This document shows positions 27,503-35,466 of a stretch of DNA of 38,317 bases, one piece after another. A program made the position numbers and the translations under genes. The stretch's first letter is position 1. The number at the start of each line of letters is the position of its first letter. The stretch is from NCBI RefSeq assembly GCF_000468495.1, contig NC_022444.1, forward strand, positions 2,006,194 through 2,044,510. Reading direction: 5' to 3'. Source of the stretch: Megalodesulfovibrio gigas DSM 1382 = ATCC 19364. Its GTDB lineage: Bacteria; Desulfobacterota; Desulfovibrionia; Desulfovibrionales; Desulfovibrionaceae. Under the pieces are notes generated by a model. It did no database searches and had not been told where the DNA came from. It saw only the letters and a list, made by a program, of their open reading frames with translations.

Positions 27503-28603
27503 CTACAGCTTCATCGCGGCCTTGCCGAAGCGGGAAAGCTCCTCGTTGGCGGACAACTCCGCGATGAGGTGCGCGTTGGCTTTTTTGCGGATGAAGGTGG
27601 CGGCCATGTCGATGGCGCTGGTGATGGCACCCGCGCTGGAGGAGCCGTGGCAAACCACCACGATTTCCTTGAGCCCCAGCAGCGGCGCGCCGCCGTATTC
27701 GGAATAATCCACCACGCGCTTGAGGCGGCGCATGGCGTCTTTGATGAGCAGCCCGCCAATCTTGGAGATCAGGTCGCGCTTGAGTTCGGCCTTGATCATG
27801 CGGGCGATGGACATGGCCAGGCCCTCGGAGAGCTTCAGGGCGATGTTGCCCACAAAGCCGTCGCATACAATCACGTTCACGTTGCCCGTGAAGATGTCCC
27901 GGCCTTCGATGTTTCCAACAAAGTTCAAGGAGTTCGTCATCTTGAAAAGCTCGAACGCTTCCTTGACCTGCAGGTTGCCCTTGCCTTCTTCCTCGCCGAT
28001 GGAGAGCAGCCCCACGCTGGGGGTGGGGATGCCCAGCACGTGCTTGGCCAGCACGTCGGCCATCAGGCCGAATTGGAAGAGGTGGTACGGTTTGCAGTCC
28101 ACATTGGCCCCCACATCAATGAGGGTGATGGGCTGTTTTTCCGTGAAGATGATGGAGGCCAGCGCCGGCCGTTCCACCCCGGCGATGCGGCCAAGGATGA
28201 ACATGCCGCAGGCCACGGTGGTGCCGGAGTGTCCCGCGCTCACCACGCCATGGGCGCGCCCCTCGCGCACCAGCTCGAAGGCCACCTGGATGGAGGAGTC
28301 CTTTTTCCGACGCAGGATTTCGGAGGGTTTTTCGCCCATCTCGGCCACCTGCGTGGTGTGGACAACAGAAATGGCACCGAGCTCGCCGTTGAATTTGGCG
28401 AGCTCTGCCTGAATCTTGACTTCGTCCCCCACAAGAATGAGCTCCACATTGCACGCCTTGCTGGCTGCAAGGGCGCCGGGCACAATCACGGAAGGGCCGA
28501 AGTCCCCGCCCATGGCGTCCACCGCGATGGTGGGGACGACGCCGTCGCGCGTCTCCTCAGCCACCCGGCTCCAGGGCTGGGTCTTGCGACGAAGGCTCGT
28601 CAC
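27503..28603 (-). CDS. plsX: Phosphate acyltransferase PlsX
   Basis: PlsX makes acyl phosphate from acyl-ACP for phospholipid synthesis (EC 2.3.1.274). The conserved core begins TIAVDAMGGDFGP and includes VSAGHSGTTVA, DVGANVDCKP, VGLLSIGEE and VVVCHGSSSAGAITSAI. The likely start is a GTG at 28603 that overlaps the rpmF stop (GTGA) with GGAGAG upstream, giving 366 residues. A GTG at 28564 with GGAG upstream would give 353. Neighbours rpmF and fabH are standard for this gene. Confidence 0.94.
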   Translation of the reverse strand: MTSLRRKTQPWSRVAEETRDGVVPTIAVDAMGGDFGPSVIVPGALAASKACNVELILVGDEVKIQAELAKFNGELGAISVVHTTQVAEMGEKPSEILRRKKDSSIQVAFELVREGRAHGVVSAGHSGTTVACGMFILGRIAGVERPALASIIFTEKQPITLIDVGANVDCKPYHLFQFGLMADVLAKHVLGIPTPSVGLLSIGEEEGKGNLQVKEAFELFKMTNSLNFVGNIEGRDIFTGNVNVIVCDGFVGNIALKLSEGLAMSIARMIKAELKRDLISKIGGLLIKDAMRRLKRVVDYSEYGGAPLLGLKEIVVVCHGSSSAGAITSAIDMAATFIRKKANAHLIAELSANEELSRFGKAAMKL

Positions 28604-28785
28604 GCAGCGCGCTCTCCGGTCTGCAGAAACTGCCGTCCTTTGTACGTGCCGCAGGCCGCACACACCGTATGCGGGCGGGTGGGCTCGCCGCAGGAGCAGA
28701 ACACAACAGCAGGAATGGCCACGCGCTGGTTGGCGCGGCGCATGCCCTTGCGGGACTTGGATTTGCGTTTCTTGGGCACAGCCAT
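28600..28785 (-). CDS. rpmF: 50S ribosomal protein L32
   Basis: This ribosomal protein of 61 residues starts MAVPKKRKSKSRKGMRRAN, the L32 signature. It has a zinc-type ribbon with C-x-C (CSCGE) and C-x2-C (CAACG). It lies between yceD and plsX, an order conserved across many bacteria, and its stop overlaps the plsX GTG start. Confidence 0.97.
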   Translation of the reverse strand: MAVPKKRKSKSRKGMRRANQRVAIPAVVFCSCGEPTRPHTVCAACGTYKGRQFLQTGERAA

Positions 28786-28876
28786 GATGCTTCCCTCTCT
28801 TGAGCCAGAGCGTTTTGCCGCTTCGGGAAGGCCCGGCCACCGCCGTGCCATGCCCGGAGCATGCCATACAATGTTG

Positions 28877-29464
28877 TCAGGAGCGTTTCAACTGCCGCAG
28901 CACGGCCAGGCGCGAATCGCCTTCGTCGCGTTGGCAGTGGCACTGCTCCACGTTTCTGTTTGTCCCGCAGTGCGGGCATAATCCCTTGCATTGGGGCGCG
29001 CACAGCGGCTTGGTGGGCAGCGCCAGCATGAATTGCTGCCACAGGTAGCCCTGCACGTCGAACTCCAGCCCGGACGGTCCCTGCCGCAGCAGATCCGGGA
29101 CAGGATCCTCCTGTGCCGCTTCCGGGGCGCGAGCGCTTTTGCCGCCAGCATCCCCCAGGACTTCCTCTTCGTCGCCCTCCAGGGCTTCGTAGTCGTCCAG
29201 CGCCACATCAAAAACGGCCTCGGCATCTTCGGCGCAGCGATCGCACGTCAGAAGTACCGAGCCGCTCATCTTGCCGCGGATGTGGACGCCGCCGCCGGCG
29301 AGGGCGTCATGCACGGTCAGATGCAGATCGGCCCGCAAAGGCTGACCCATCCGGCAGGGCATGGCAAAATCCTCCCAGATGTCCGACCATAAGGTGGTGT
29401 CTGGAAAAGAAAAGTCCCGGCCTTCGGCCGGGAGGTCATGAAGAGGCAACCAAGTGGAACGCAT
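28877..29464 (-). CDS. YceD/DUF177 family protein
   Basis: This 195-residue protein belongs to the DUF177 family, found next to rpmF in most bacteria and linked with large-subunit rRNA maturation in some. It has VLLTCDRCAEDAEAVFDVALDDYEAL, an acidic linker and a Cys-rich C-terminus: CAPQCKGLCPHCGTNRN then CHC, matching the CKGLCPxCGxxLN signature. ATG 29464 is preferred over an in-frame TTG at 29470. It is the first gene of the long minus-strand run. Confidence 0.92.
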   Translation of the reverse strand: MRSTWLPLHDLPAEGRDFSFPDTTLWSDIWEDFAMPCRMGQPLRADLHLTVHDALAGGGVHIRGKMSGSVLLTCDRCAEDAEAVFDVALDDYEALEGDEEEVLGDAGGKSARAPEAAQEDPVPDLLRQGPSGLEFDVQGYLWQQFMLALPTKPLCAPQCKGLCPHCGTNRNVEQCHCQRDEGDSRLAVLRQLKRS

Positions 29465-29537
29465 ATTCAACCCCGTAAGAGAGGATGCTGTACCCGCGGT
29501 GGGCGGGCATTGTCAAGCAAAAATGCTCTGCTTCTGT

Positions 29538-29571
29538 AAAAAAGCCCTTGCCTTTTCCTGGCGAAGGGGCT
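29538..29571 (-). terminator. Terminator-like hairpin in the yceD leader
   Basis: On the minus strand AGCCCCTTCGCC pairs with GGCAAGGGCT (one mismatch or bulge) and is followed by T6 (29543-29538), about 75 bases before yceD. No minus-strand gene lies directly upstream, so this intrinsic-terminator shape sits in the leader of the long operon and could act as an attenuator, or it may end antisense transcription of rpmB. Confidence 0.55.
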
Positions 29572-29705
29572 AAAGAACGTGCTCTTCATGCGGCGGGCAT
29601 CGGCTGTTGCTGTCGATGTCGCGCTGCTGGGCCGGGCGGCATGGCCGTCTCATTCCGTCACTATCCTTATATCTGAAGCAAAGCCAGCGCTCCAGGAGCA
29701 GATAC

Positions 29706-29915
29706 ATGAGCAAGGTGTGCGAATACTGCGGCAAAGGCCCCGCAACGGGCAACAATGTGAGCCATGCCAACAACAAGAGCCGTCGCCGGTTCATGCCCAA
29801 CCTGCAGCAGGTGCGCGCCCTTTTTAGCGGCGGCACGGTGCGCAAGGTGTGCGTGTGCACCCAGTGCCTGCGCACGGGCGTGGTGGTCAAGCCTGGTCCT
29901 GGCGCCAAGGTTTAA
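29706..29915 (+). CDS. rpmB: 50S ribosomal protein L28
   Basis: This ribosomal protein has 69 residues starting [24 protein letters not shown], the L28 signature, with Cys pairs C-x2-C (CEYC) and C-x2-C (CTQC) of the zinc-binding type. AGGAG lies 7 bases before ATG 29706. It is transcribed divergently from yceD and followed by a strong terminator. A longer in-frame upstream extension is rejected because it lacks L28 similarity. Confidence 0.97.
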   Translation: MSKVCEYCGKGPATGNNVSHANNKSRRRFMPNLQQVRALFSGGTVRKVCVCTQCLRTGVVVKPGPGAKV

Positions 29916-29940
29916 CGATTTTTCTGCATCGTCATTGTGC

Positions 29941-29966
29941 AAAAAGGGCCTTCACGGCCCTTTTTT
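29941..29966 (+). terminator. Intrinsic terminator after rpmB
   Basis: GGGCC and GGCCC extended by A5/T5 form a stem of about 10 bp around a TTCAC loop, followed by T6 on the plus strand. It starts 26 bases past the rpmB stop. The A5 run on the left allows action in both directions. Confidence 0.88.
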
Positions 29967-29993
29967 GCTAAGATTCCCCGGGGAGTGTCCGGC

Positions 29994-30446
29994 ATGATGC
30001 TTCGACTGTTCCTCGCCTTCACCCTCATTCCGGTGCTGGAGCTGTATCTGCTGGTCAAGGTGGGCACGCAGATTGGCGTGTTCACCACGGTGGCCATCGT
30101 GTTCCTGTCCGGGTTTGCCGGGGCCTGGCTGGCCCGGCGTGAGGGCATGAACGTGGTGCTGCGCATTCGCGAGCAGCTTGCCCGCGGCGTGATGCCGGCC
30201 TCCGAGCTCATGGACGGCGCCTGCGTGCTGGTGGCTGCCGTGCTGCTGGTGACGCCGGGCTTTATCACCGATGCCCTGGGTCTGGCGCTTCTGGTGCCGG
30301 CAGCCCGGACGCTGCTCAAGGTGCAGCTGGTCCGCTGGTTCGAGCGCGCCGTGCAGCGCGGGCAGGTGCATGTGATGCATGGCGGCATGCACCGTGGCCA
30401 GCAGGGCCGCCCCAAGGAGCCGCCGCCGTACGACATCGACGTCTGA
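29994..30446 (+). CDS. fxsA: FxsA family membrane protein
   Basis: The 150-residue inner-membrane protein matches the FxsA family (cytoplasmic membrane protein, linked with phage exclusion in E. coli when overproduced). It has hydrophobic segments near 3-22 (LRLFLAFTLIPVLELYLLV), 28-46 and 80-105 (CVLVAAVLLVTPGFITDALGLALL), with the family signature LVTPGFITDALG and a cytoplasmic, His- and Pro-rich tail. GGGGAG precedes ATG 29994; ATG 29997 is also possible. It is followed after 7 bases by the rhomboid gene. Confidence 0.88.
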   Translation: MMLRLFLAFTLIPVLELYLLVKVGTQIGVFTTVAIVFLSGFAGAWLARREGMNVVLRIREQLARGVMPASELMDGACVLVAAVLLVTPGFITDALGLALLVPAARTLLKVQLVRWFERAVQRGQVHVMHGGMHRGQQGRPKEPPPYDIDV

Positions 30447-30453
30447 TCCCTCC

Positions 30454-31560
30454 ATGCCGTTTCTCTTGCGCCCACGCCGCGTGACGCCACGGCGTGCATC
30501 CGCATCCCGAGTCCCTCTCCCCCTGCCGGCAAGTCCTCCCGAGTTTGTGGATATTCTCCCTGTCCTTTTTGAACGCCTCGGCCACATTCGGCCGTTGCGC
30601 GAATCCTTGCGCCTGTGGTCCCTGGTGCTGGAGGCTCGCGGCGTGGAGCATCGGCTGCGCGATGCCATAGACGTGCCCCTGGGCTGGCGTCTGGAGGTGC
30701 TGGATCCCCTTGCGGCGCACGCGCAGGAGGAAATAGCCGCCTTTGAACGCGAGAATCGCCATGGGAGGGGACGCCTTCTGCCGCCGAGGTCGCCGTCTGC
30801 CCTGGCCCTGCCTGGGGCCCTGGCTGTGGTGCTGGGGTTGATCTGCATGCACGGCCTCACCATCGGCGGCCTGGGTGGCGCCCTGGGTGGTGCCCTGGGT
30901 GGTGCCCTGGGCCGGGTGACCGGGGCGCCTTCGGGGAGCGACGTCCATGAGGTCTGGATGCGTCTGGGTGCCGCCGATGCCCGGCTGATGGTGCATTTTG
31001 GCGAATGGTATCGGGCAGTCACCGCGTTGACGCTGCACGCCGGCCCCGGACACCTGGGCGGCAACGCCTGCCTGGGCGGCGTGTTCCTGGCCCTGGCCGG
31101 TCGGGAGCTGGGCCTGGGCGTGGCCCTGTGCCTGACCGTTCTTTCCGGCACCCTGGGCAACATGCTCAACGCCTGGTTTTATGACTCCATGCATGTGAGC
31201 ATCGGCGCGTCCACGGCGGTGTTCGGCCTGCTGGGCGCGCTGACCATGCATCGCAGTCTGGTGCTGCTGGCCGGGGAAGGCCCGGTGGCGGACCGGCCGG
31301 CCCTGGCCTGGGCCCGGGTGTTCGGCCCGCTGGTGGCGGGTATTTTTCTGCTGGGGTTGTTTGGCACTGGCGGCGGCGAGCCGGACGACGCAGGACGCAC
31401 GGACGTGCTGGCGCATCTGTTCGGCTTTGCGGCGGGCGTGGGGCTGGGCTGGGTGCTGCATTGGTCTGGCGAGTGGACCCGGCGGCCCGGCGTGGGCTGG
31501 GCGCTGGGGCTTGGCAGCCTTGGCCTTGTGGCGGCGGCATGGGGCGTGGCATTGTGCTGA
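30454..31560 (+). CDS. Rhomboid family intramembrane serine protease
   Basis: The 368-residue protein has a 115-residue cytoplasmic N-terminal part followed by about seven membrane segments. The rhomboid signatures are EWYRAVTALTLHAGPGHLGGN, the catalytic Ser in GASTAVFG (S253; the usual GxSxxxFG) and the catalytic His in AHLFGFAAG (H321). An H and an N (H200, N204) precede the catalytic Ser as in active rhomboids, so activity is likely. A Gly-Ala-Leu tandem repeat (residues 140-152) sits before the first rhomboid loop. Start ATG 30454 lacks a strong ribosome binding site. Substrate unknown. Confidence 0.85.
   Translation: MPFLLRPRRVTPRRASASRVPLPLPASPPEFVDILPVLFERLGHIRPLRESLRLWSLVLEARGVEHRLRDAIDVPLGWRLEVLDPLAAHAQEEIAAFERENRHGRGRLLPPRSPSALALPGALAVVLGLICMHGLTIGGLGGALGGALGGALGRVTGAPSGSDVHEVWMRLGAADARLMVHFGEWYRAVTALTLHAGPGHLGGNACLGGVFLALAGRELGLGVALCLTVLSGTLGNMLNAWFYDSMHVSIGASTAVFGLLGALTMHRSLVLLAGEGPVADRPALAWARVFGPLVAGIFLLGLFGTGGGEPDDAGRTDVLAHLFGFAAGVGLGWVLHWSGEWTRRPGVGWALGLGSLGLVAAAWGVALC
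30874..30909 (+). repeat. 12-nt tandem repeat within the rhomboid gene
   Basis: Three copies of GGTGGYGCCCTG encode Gly-Gly-Ala-Leu three times. The second and third units are identical. Copy number changes would keep frame and lengthen a membrane-proximal loop. Confidence 0.85.
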
Positions 31561-31645
31561 TGCAGCGCGCAAGGCCGTTGCCAGGGCCGGAAGATGCAGC
31601 TACGATGCCGGCGTGGCGGTGCACCAATCATGCACAGGAGCAGGC

Positions 31646-31942
31646 ATGCGTCCCGAAGACACCATCCTTTTTTATCGGTACGACAACCACGAAACCATTG
31701 AGGACTTTCTGTACCATCTGGACAGGAAGGATTTGCGCGTGGGCAAGGTCATCGGCAACAAGATTCGCGGACGCACCACCCGGCGTTATGAAATCCGGCA
31801 CATCGAAGACGGCTACATCACCAAAGTTGCGCTGAAACCCGTCACCATCACCATGGTGGACATCATCCTGCTGGTCATCATTGCCAGCCTGGCGTTTGTG
31901 GTGTTCAATGCATTGTCGCCGTTGCTTATCCCGGCTCCATGA
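31646..31942 (+). CDS. Small C-terminally membrane-anchored protein
   Basis: The 98-residue product has a charged N-terminal domain (YDNHETIEDFLYHLDRKDLRVGK) and a single C-terminal hydrophobic helix at about 70-92 (VDIILLVIIASLAFVVFNAL). AGGAG precedes ATG 31646 by 6 bases. It lies between the rhomboid gene and fliM. I do not recognise a family; a tail-anchored small regulator is one possibility. Codon use matches its neighbours. Confidence 0.75.
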   Translation: MRPEDTILFYRYDNHETIEDFLYHLDRKDLRVGKVIGNKIRGRTTRRYEIRHIEDGYITKVALKPVTITMVDIILLVIIASLAFVVFNALSPLLIPAP

Positions 31943-31984
31943 ACGATGATGACAGGCAACTAGCAGGCAGCAAGAGGCACGAGC

Positions 31985-32965
31985 ATGAGCAAGATTCTGG
32001 CCCAGGACGAGGTGGATATTCTCCTGCGGGGACTTTCCGGCGGAGAAATCGAGGTGGAATCCGATGTGGTGGAGGACGATTCCGGCATCGTCCCCTTTGA
32101 CCTGGCCAACCAGGACCGCATCATCCGCGGCCGTATGCCGGTGCTGGAAATCGTCAACGACCGTTTTGCCCGGCTGTGCACCAACGCGCTTTCCAACTCC
32201 GTGCGCAAGCGCGTGGAGCTGAACCCCATTTCCATCGACATGACCAAGTTCGGGGACTTCATGCGGTCCCTGCCGGTGCCCACCTCCATCAACATTTTCA
32301 AGATGGAACCCCTGCGGGGCAACGCCATCATGGTGGTGGATTCGCGGCTGGTGTTCGCCCTGGTGGAGAACTTTTTCGGCGGCGCGGGCTCCCAGCCGAA
32401 GATCGAGGGCCGGGAGTTCACACGCATTGAACAGGCCATCATTGAGCGGGTCATCAAGATTGCCCTGGAAAACATGGAAGAAAGCTGGCGGCCGGTGCAC
32501 GAGGTGCATCTGGAGCTGATCCGCAGCGAAATCAACCCGCAGTTCGCCGCCATTGTGCCGCCCTCGGATGTGGTGGTGGTCATCACGTTCGAAGTGGAGC
32601 TGGAAAACGCCATCGGCTCCATGGTCATGTGCCTGCCGTACGCCACGGTGGAGCCCATCCGCTCCAAATTGCACGCCAGTTTTCAGACGGAACGCCTGGA
32701 GATTGACCATGCCTGGGTGGCGCGCCTCAAGGAACGACTTCTGGAAACCCAGGTGGAGATGGTGGTGCGCTTCGGCCGGTCCAAGCTCACCGGCCGCCAG
32801 CTGCTCAACCTGGACATCGGCGACATCATCATGCTGGACACGGATACGGACGACCTGCTCGAAGGTGAAGTCGAGGGCGTGCTCAAGTACCACGGCATCT
32901 GCGGCACGGTGAAGGCGAACAAGGCATTTCAGATCATTACGGAAGAAGAAATGCGCACTACCTAA
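31985..32965 (+). CDS. fliM: Flagellar motor switch protein FliM
   Basis: FliM forms the flagellar C-ring and binds phospho-CheY. The 326-residue protein has the N-terminal CheY-binding motif MSKILAQDEVDILL, the middle CheC-like domain with DFMRSLPVPTSINIFKMEPLRG and a C-terminal SpoA/FliN-like domain (LLETQVEMVVRFGRSKLTGRQLLNLDIGDIIML). No other flagellar gene is in the window, so it is away from any main flagellar cluster here. A purine-rich AGAGGCACGAG segment precedes the ATG. Confidence 0.95.
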   Translation: MSKILAQDEVDILLRGLSGGEIEVESDVVEDDSGIVPFDLANQDRIIRGRMPVLEIVNDRFARLCTNALSNSVRKRVELNPISIDMTKFGDFMRSLPVPTSINIFKMEPLRGNAIMVVDSRLVFALVENFFGGAGSQPKIEGREFTRIEQAIIERVIKIALENMEESWRPVHEVHLELIRSEINPQFAAIVPPSDVVVVITFEVELENAIGSMVMCLPYATVEPIRSKLHASFQTERLEIDHAWVARLKERLLETQVEMVVRFGRSKLTGRQLLNLDIGDIIMLDTDTDDLLEGEVEGVLKYHGICGTVKANKAFQIITEEEMRTT

Positions 32966-33048
32966 TAATCATTCGCAGCAGTGGCTTTCGCCGGTGCGCG
33001 GTGATAATGTGGACAGGTTTGCTGCTGCAACCTGTGCCGGACGGAATT

Positions 33049-34530
33049 ATGCTGCGACGCGACACCCTTGCTCCCCTTGCCGTCTTGACGATTTGGACCC
33101 TGGCCATCGCCTTTGCGTGCATGCAGCTCGTGGACATCCAACGCAGCGCCACGCGCGAGCAACTGTTGCAGGAAGCCCGGGCGCTGTTCGAACAGATTGT
33201 CCTTTCCCAGATTTGGAATGCCGAGCATGGCGGCGTGTTCGTGCGCACTGCCACCGCCATCTGTCCGTCAACCCCGGCCTCCCCGCCGCCCTTGGTGCTG
33301 GCCGATGGGCAGACGCTGCACCGCATCGATCCTGCCTGCATGGCCCGTCAATTCGCTGCCCTGGCGCAGGCGCAAGGCAATCACCATTCGTTCCGCATGG
33401 TGGGGTTGCCGGACGATGCCGTGGATGAGTCCCGGGGCGACTCCCCAAGTGGTTGGGAGACGGAATCCCTCCGCATGTTTCTGGCCGGCGCGACGGAGCG
33501 TTGGACGGAGGCTGCCGACGCTGACGGCGGGATGAACGCCACCTTCCAATACATGGCGCCCCTGGTAGGCCAGCCGAGTTGCGGCCGTTGCCATGCGGAA
33601 CATCGTTGCGAGCCCGGAGCCATTTGCGGCGGCATTGCCATCACCCTGGCGGCAGATGCCGCGCAAGGCGGCACCCTGGCGGCCATTGCCGGGGTACAGC
33701 GCTGGTTTGTCGCGGTGTGGGCCGTGGGCGGGGCCGGTCTGGTGGCCGGGGTGTGGCTGCTGGTGCGCAGCCGGCGGGCAGCGCTGGAGGCGGGGCGGGC
33801 CAAGAGCGACTTTCTGGCCGCCATGAGCCACGAACTGCGCACGCCCCTCAATGGCATCCTGGGCCTGACGGATCTGGCCCTGGCCGAGGCGCTTTCCGAT
33901 CAGCAGCGCGAATACCTGCTCACCAGCCGCCAGTCTGCGGAGCGGCTGCACCGGCTGTTCACCTTCATGCTGGAATATGCCCGGCTGGACACCCGGGAAC
34001 GCAAGACCCGGCTGGGCGAGCCCTTTGCCCTGGACGACTGCCTGCAGGTGCTGCGGCACGACCTCAAGGCCCGGGCCCTGGAAAAGGGGTTGGCGTTCCG
34101 CATGGTGGTGGCCCCGGATGTGCCCCCCGTGCTGACGGGGGACATGAACATGCTGGTGGTGGCCCTTTCCCAGTTGCTGGACAATGCCGTGAAGTTCACG
34201 GAATCCGGGGCCGTGGAGTTGCGGGTGGCCGTGCGACCGTGCCGGTTTCCCCTGTTGCAGCGGCTGGCCAAAGGGAATCAGGCCCTGCGGTGTTTGGCGT
34301 TCACCGTGGTGGATACCGGTCCCGGGATTTCCAAGGAGTTGGTGGGCAAGCTGTTCGAGCCGTTTTTCCAGGGCGACGCCTCCTTTTCGCGCCGGCATGC
34401 CGGGGTGGGCCTGGGGCTGGCGCTGGCCAGACGACTGGCCCAGGCCATGGGCGGCAAGGTGGTTTTGACGAGCGAGCCAGGGCAGGGCACCACGGTGCAG
34501 CTCACGGCGCAGTTTGCCTTGCCGGAATGA
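33049..34530 (+). CDS. Sensor histidine kinase with periplasmic c-type haem motif
   Basis: The 493-residue protein has a membrane helix at about 8-28, a periplasmic domain (30-215), a second helix at about 219-239 and a cytoplasmic kinase. The periplasmic part resembles the DUF3365/Tll0287-like domain and contains CGRCH (178-182), a CxxCH c-type haem attachment motif, followed by GAICGGIAITL. The H-box SHELRTPLNG holds His261. The N-box QLLDNAVKF, G1 DTGPGIS, F-box FEPFFQG and G2 GVGLGLALARRL are all present. No receiver domain or response regulator is next to it, so it is an orphan. Ligand probably a small diatomic gas or redox state (inference). Start 33049 chosen at the first helix; 33001 or 33007 are alternatives. 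Confidence 0.88.
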   Translation: MLRRDTLAPLAVLTIWTLAIAFACMQLVDIQRSATREQLLQEARALFEQIVLSQIWNAEHGGVFVRTATAICPSTPASPPPLVLADGQTLHRIDPACMARQFAALAQAQGNHHSFRMVGLPDDAVDESRGDSPSGWETESLRMFLAGATERWTEAADADGGMNATFQYMAPLVGQPSCGRCHAEHRCEPGAICGGIAITLAADAAQGGTLAAIAGVQRWFVAVWAVGGAGLVAGVWLLVRSRRAALEAGRAKSDFLAAMSHELRTPLNGILGLTDLALAEALSDQQREYLLTSRQSAERLHRLFTFMLEYARLDTRERKTRLGEPFALDDCLQVLRHDLKARALEKGLAFRMVVAPDVPPVLTGDMNMLVVALSQLLDNAVKFTESGAVELRVAVRPCRFPLLQRLAKGNQALRCLAFTVVDTGPGISKELVGKLFEPFFQGDASFSRRHAGVGLGLALARRLAQAMGGKVVLTSEPGQGTTVQLTAQFALPE

Positions 34531-34541
34531 GTGGTCTGCTT

Positions 34542-34573
34542 TTTCGCAAAAAGGGTTGTCCATTGTTGCGAAA
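34542..34573 (+). other. Inverted repeat between kinase and binding-protein genes
   Basis: TTTCGCAA (34542-34549) and TTGCGAAA (34566-34573) form a perfect 8-bp stem with a 16-nt loop, just past the kinase stop. No T tract follows. It may be an operator or a weak terminator. Confidence 0.35.
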
Positions 34574-34620
34574 GCGGGCATAGGTCAAACATCCCTTTCC
34601 ATAGTATCAAGGAGTAGAGC

Positions 34621-35445
34621 ATGCGGTGCGTCCGTTTCTTTTCCCTGCTGGCGTGTCTGTTGACGATGGTCTTTTCCGCGGCTGCCTTTGCCCAGTCCGC
34701 CAAACCCTTTGATATCTTCACCCAGTCCACCCTCAACCAGGTGGTGCAGCGCGGCACGCTGGTGGTGGGCATGGAGGTGGAGTTCTGGCCCTTCGAATTT
34801 GCGGACGAAACGGGGAACCCCACCGGATTTGACGTGGATATTGCCACCTTGATGGCCCAGGAACTGGGCGTGAAGCTGGAAATCAAGGACATGGAGTGGA
34901 CCGGCCTCATCCCCGCGTTGCAGGGCGGGCAGGTGGATATGGTCATCTCCGGCATGACCGGCACCCTGGAACGCGCCAAATCCATCACGTTCTCGGATCC
35001 ATATTTCGTCACCGGCCTGTGCGCCCTGGTGTCCGTCAAGCGTTCGCCCGACGTGGCCGAGGTGAAGCAGCTCAACGCCAAGGGCAAGGTGCTGGCCGTC
35101 AAGACCGGGACCACCGCGGACCTGAAAGCCACGGCCATGTTCCCCCAGGCCGAGATCCGCCGCTTCAAGGACGAGACCGCCTGTGTGCGTGAAGTGGTGA
35201 CCGGCAACGCCGACGCCTTCTTCTACGATCAGATTTCCATCCACAAACACCAGCAGCAGAACCCCGACGCCACCCGGGCCATCCTCAAGCCCTTCACCTA
35301 CGAGCCGTATTCCATTGCCATGCACAAGGGAGACTTCGACTTCTGGCACTGGACCAACCGGTTCTTGCAGACCATCAAGGCGGACGGACGGTACGATGCG
35401 TTGTACGACAAGTATTTTGCCGGCCTGCCCAAGCCTGCCAACTAG
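34621..35445 (+). CDS. Amino-acid ABC transporter substrate-binding protein
   Basis: The 274-residue periplasmic protein is of the SBP_bac_3 (polar amino acid) family. Signal peptide 1-24 (MRCVRFFSLLACLLTMVFSA then AAFA). The family segments are GTLVVGMEVEFWPFEF, GFDVDIATLMAQELGVKLEIKD, GLIPALQGGQVDMVISGMTGT and the ERAKSITFSDPYF strand. GGAG precedes the ATG. It is followed by one permease gene. The exact ligand cannot be told from sequence. Confidence 0.92.
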   Translation: MRCVRFFSLLACLLTMVFSAAAFAQSAKPFDIFTQSTLNQVVQRGTLVVGMEVEFWPFEFADETGNPTGFDVDIATLMAQELGVKLEIKDMEWTGLIPALQGGQVDMVISGMTGTLERAKSITFSDPYFVTGLCALVSVKRSPDVAEVKQLNAKGKVLAVKTGTTADLKATAMFPQAEIRRFKDETACVREVVTGNADAFFYDQISIHKHQQQNPDATRAILKPFTYEPYSIAMHKGDFDFWHWTNRFLQTIKADGRYDALYDKYFAGLPKPAN

Positions 35446-35466
35446 CCGGAGCATTGGGAACCGTTC

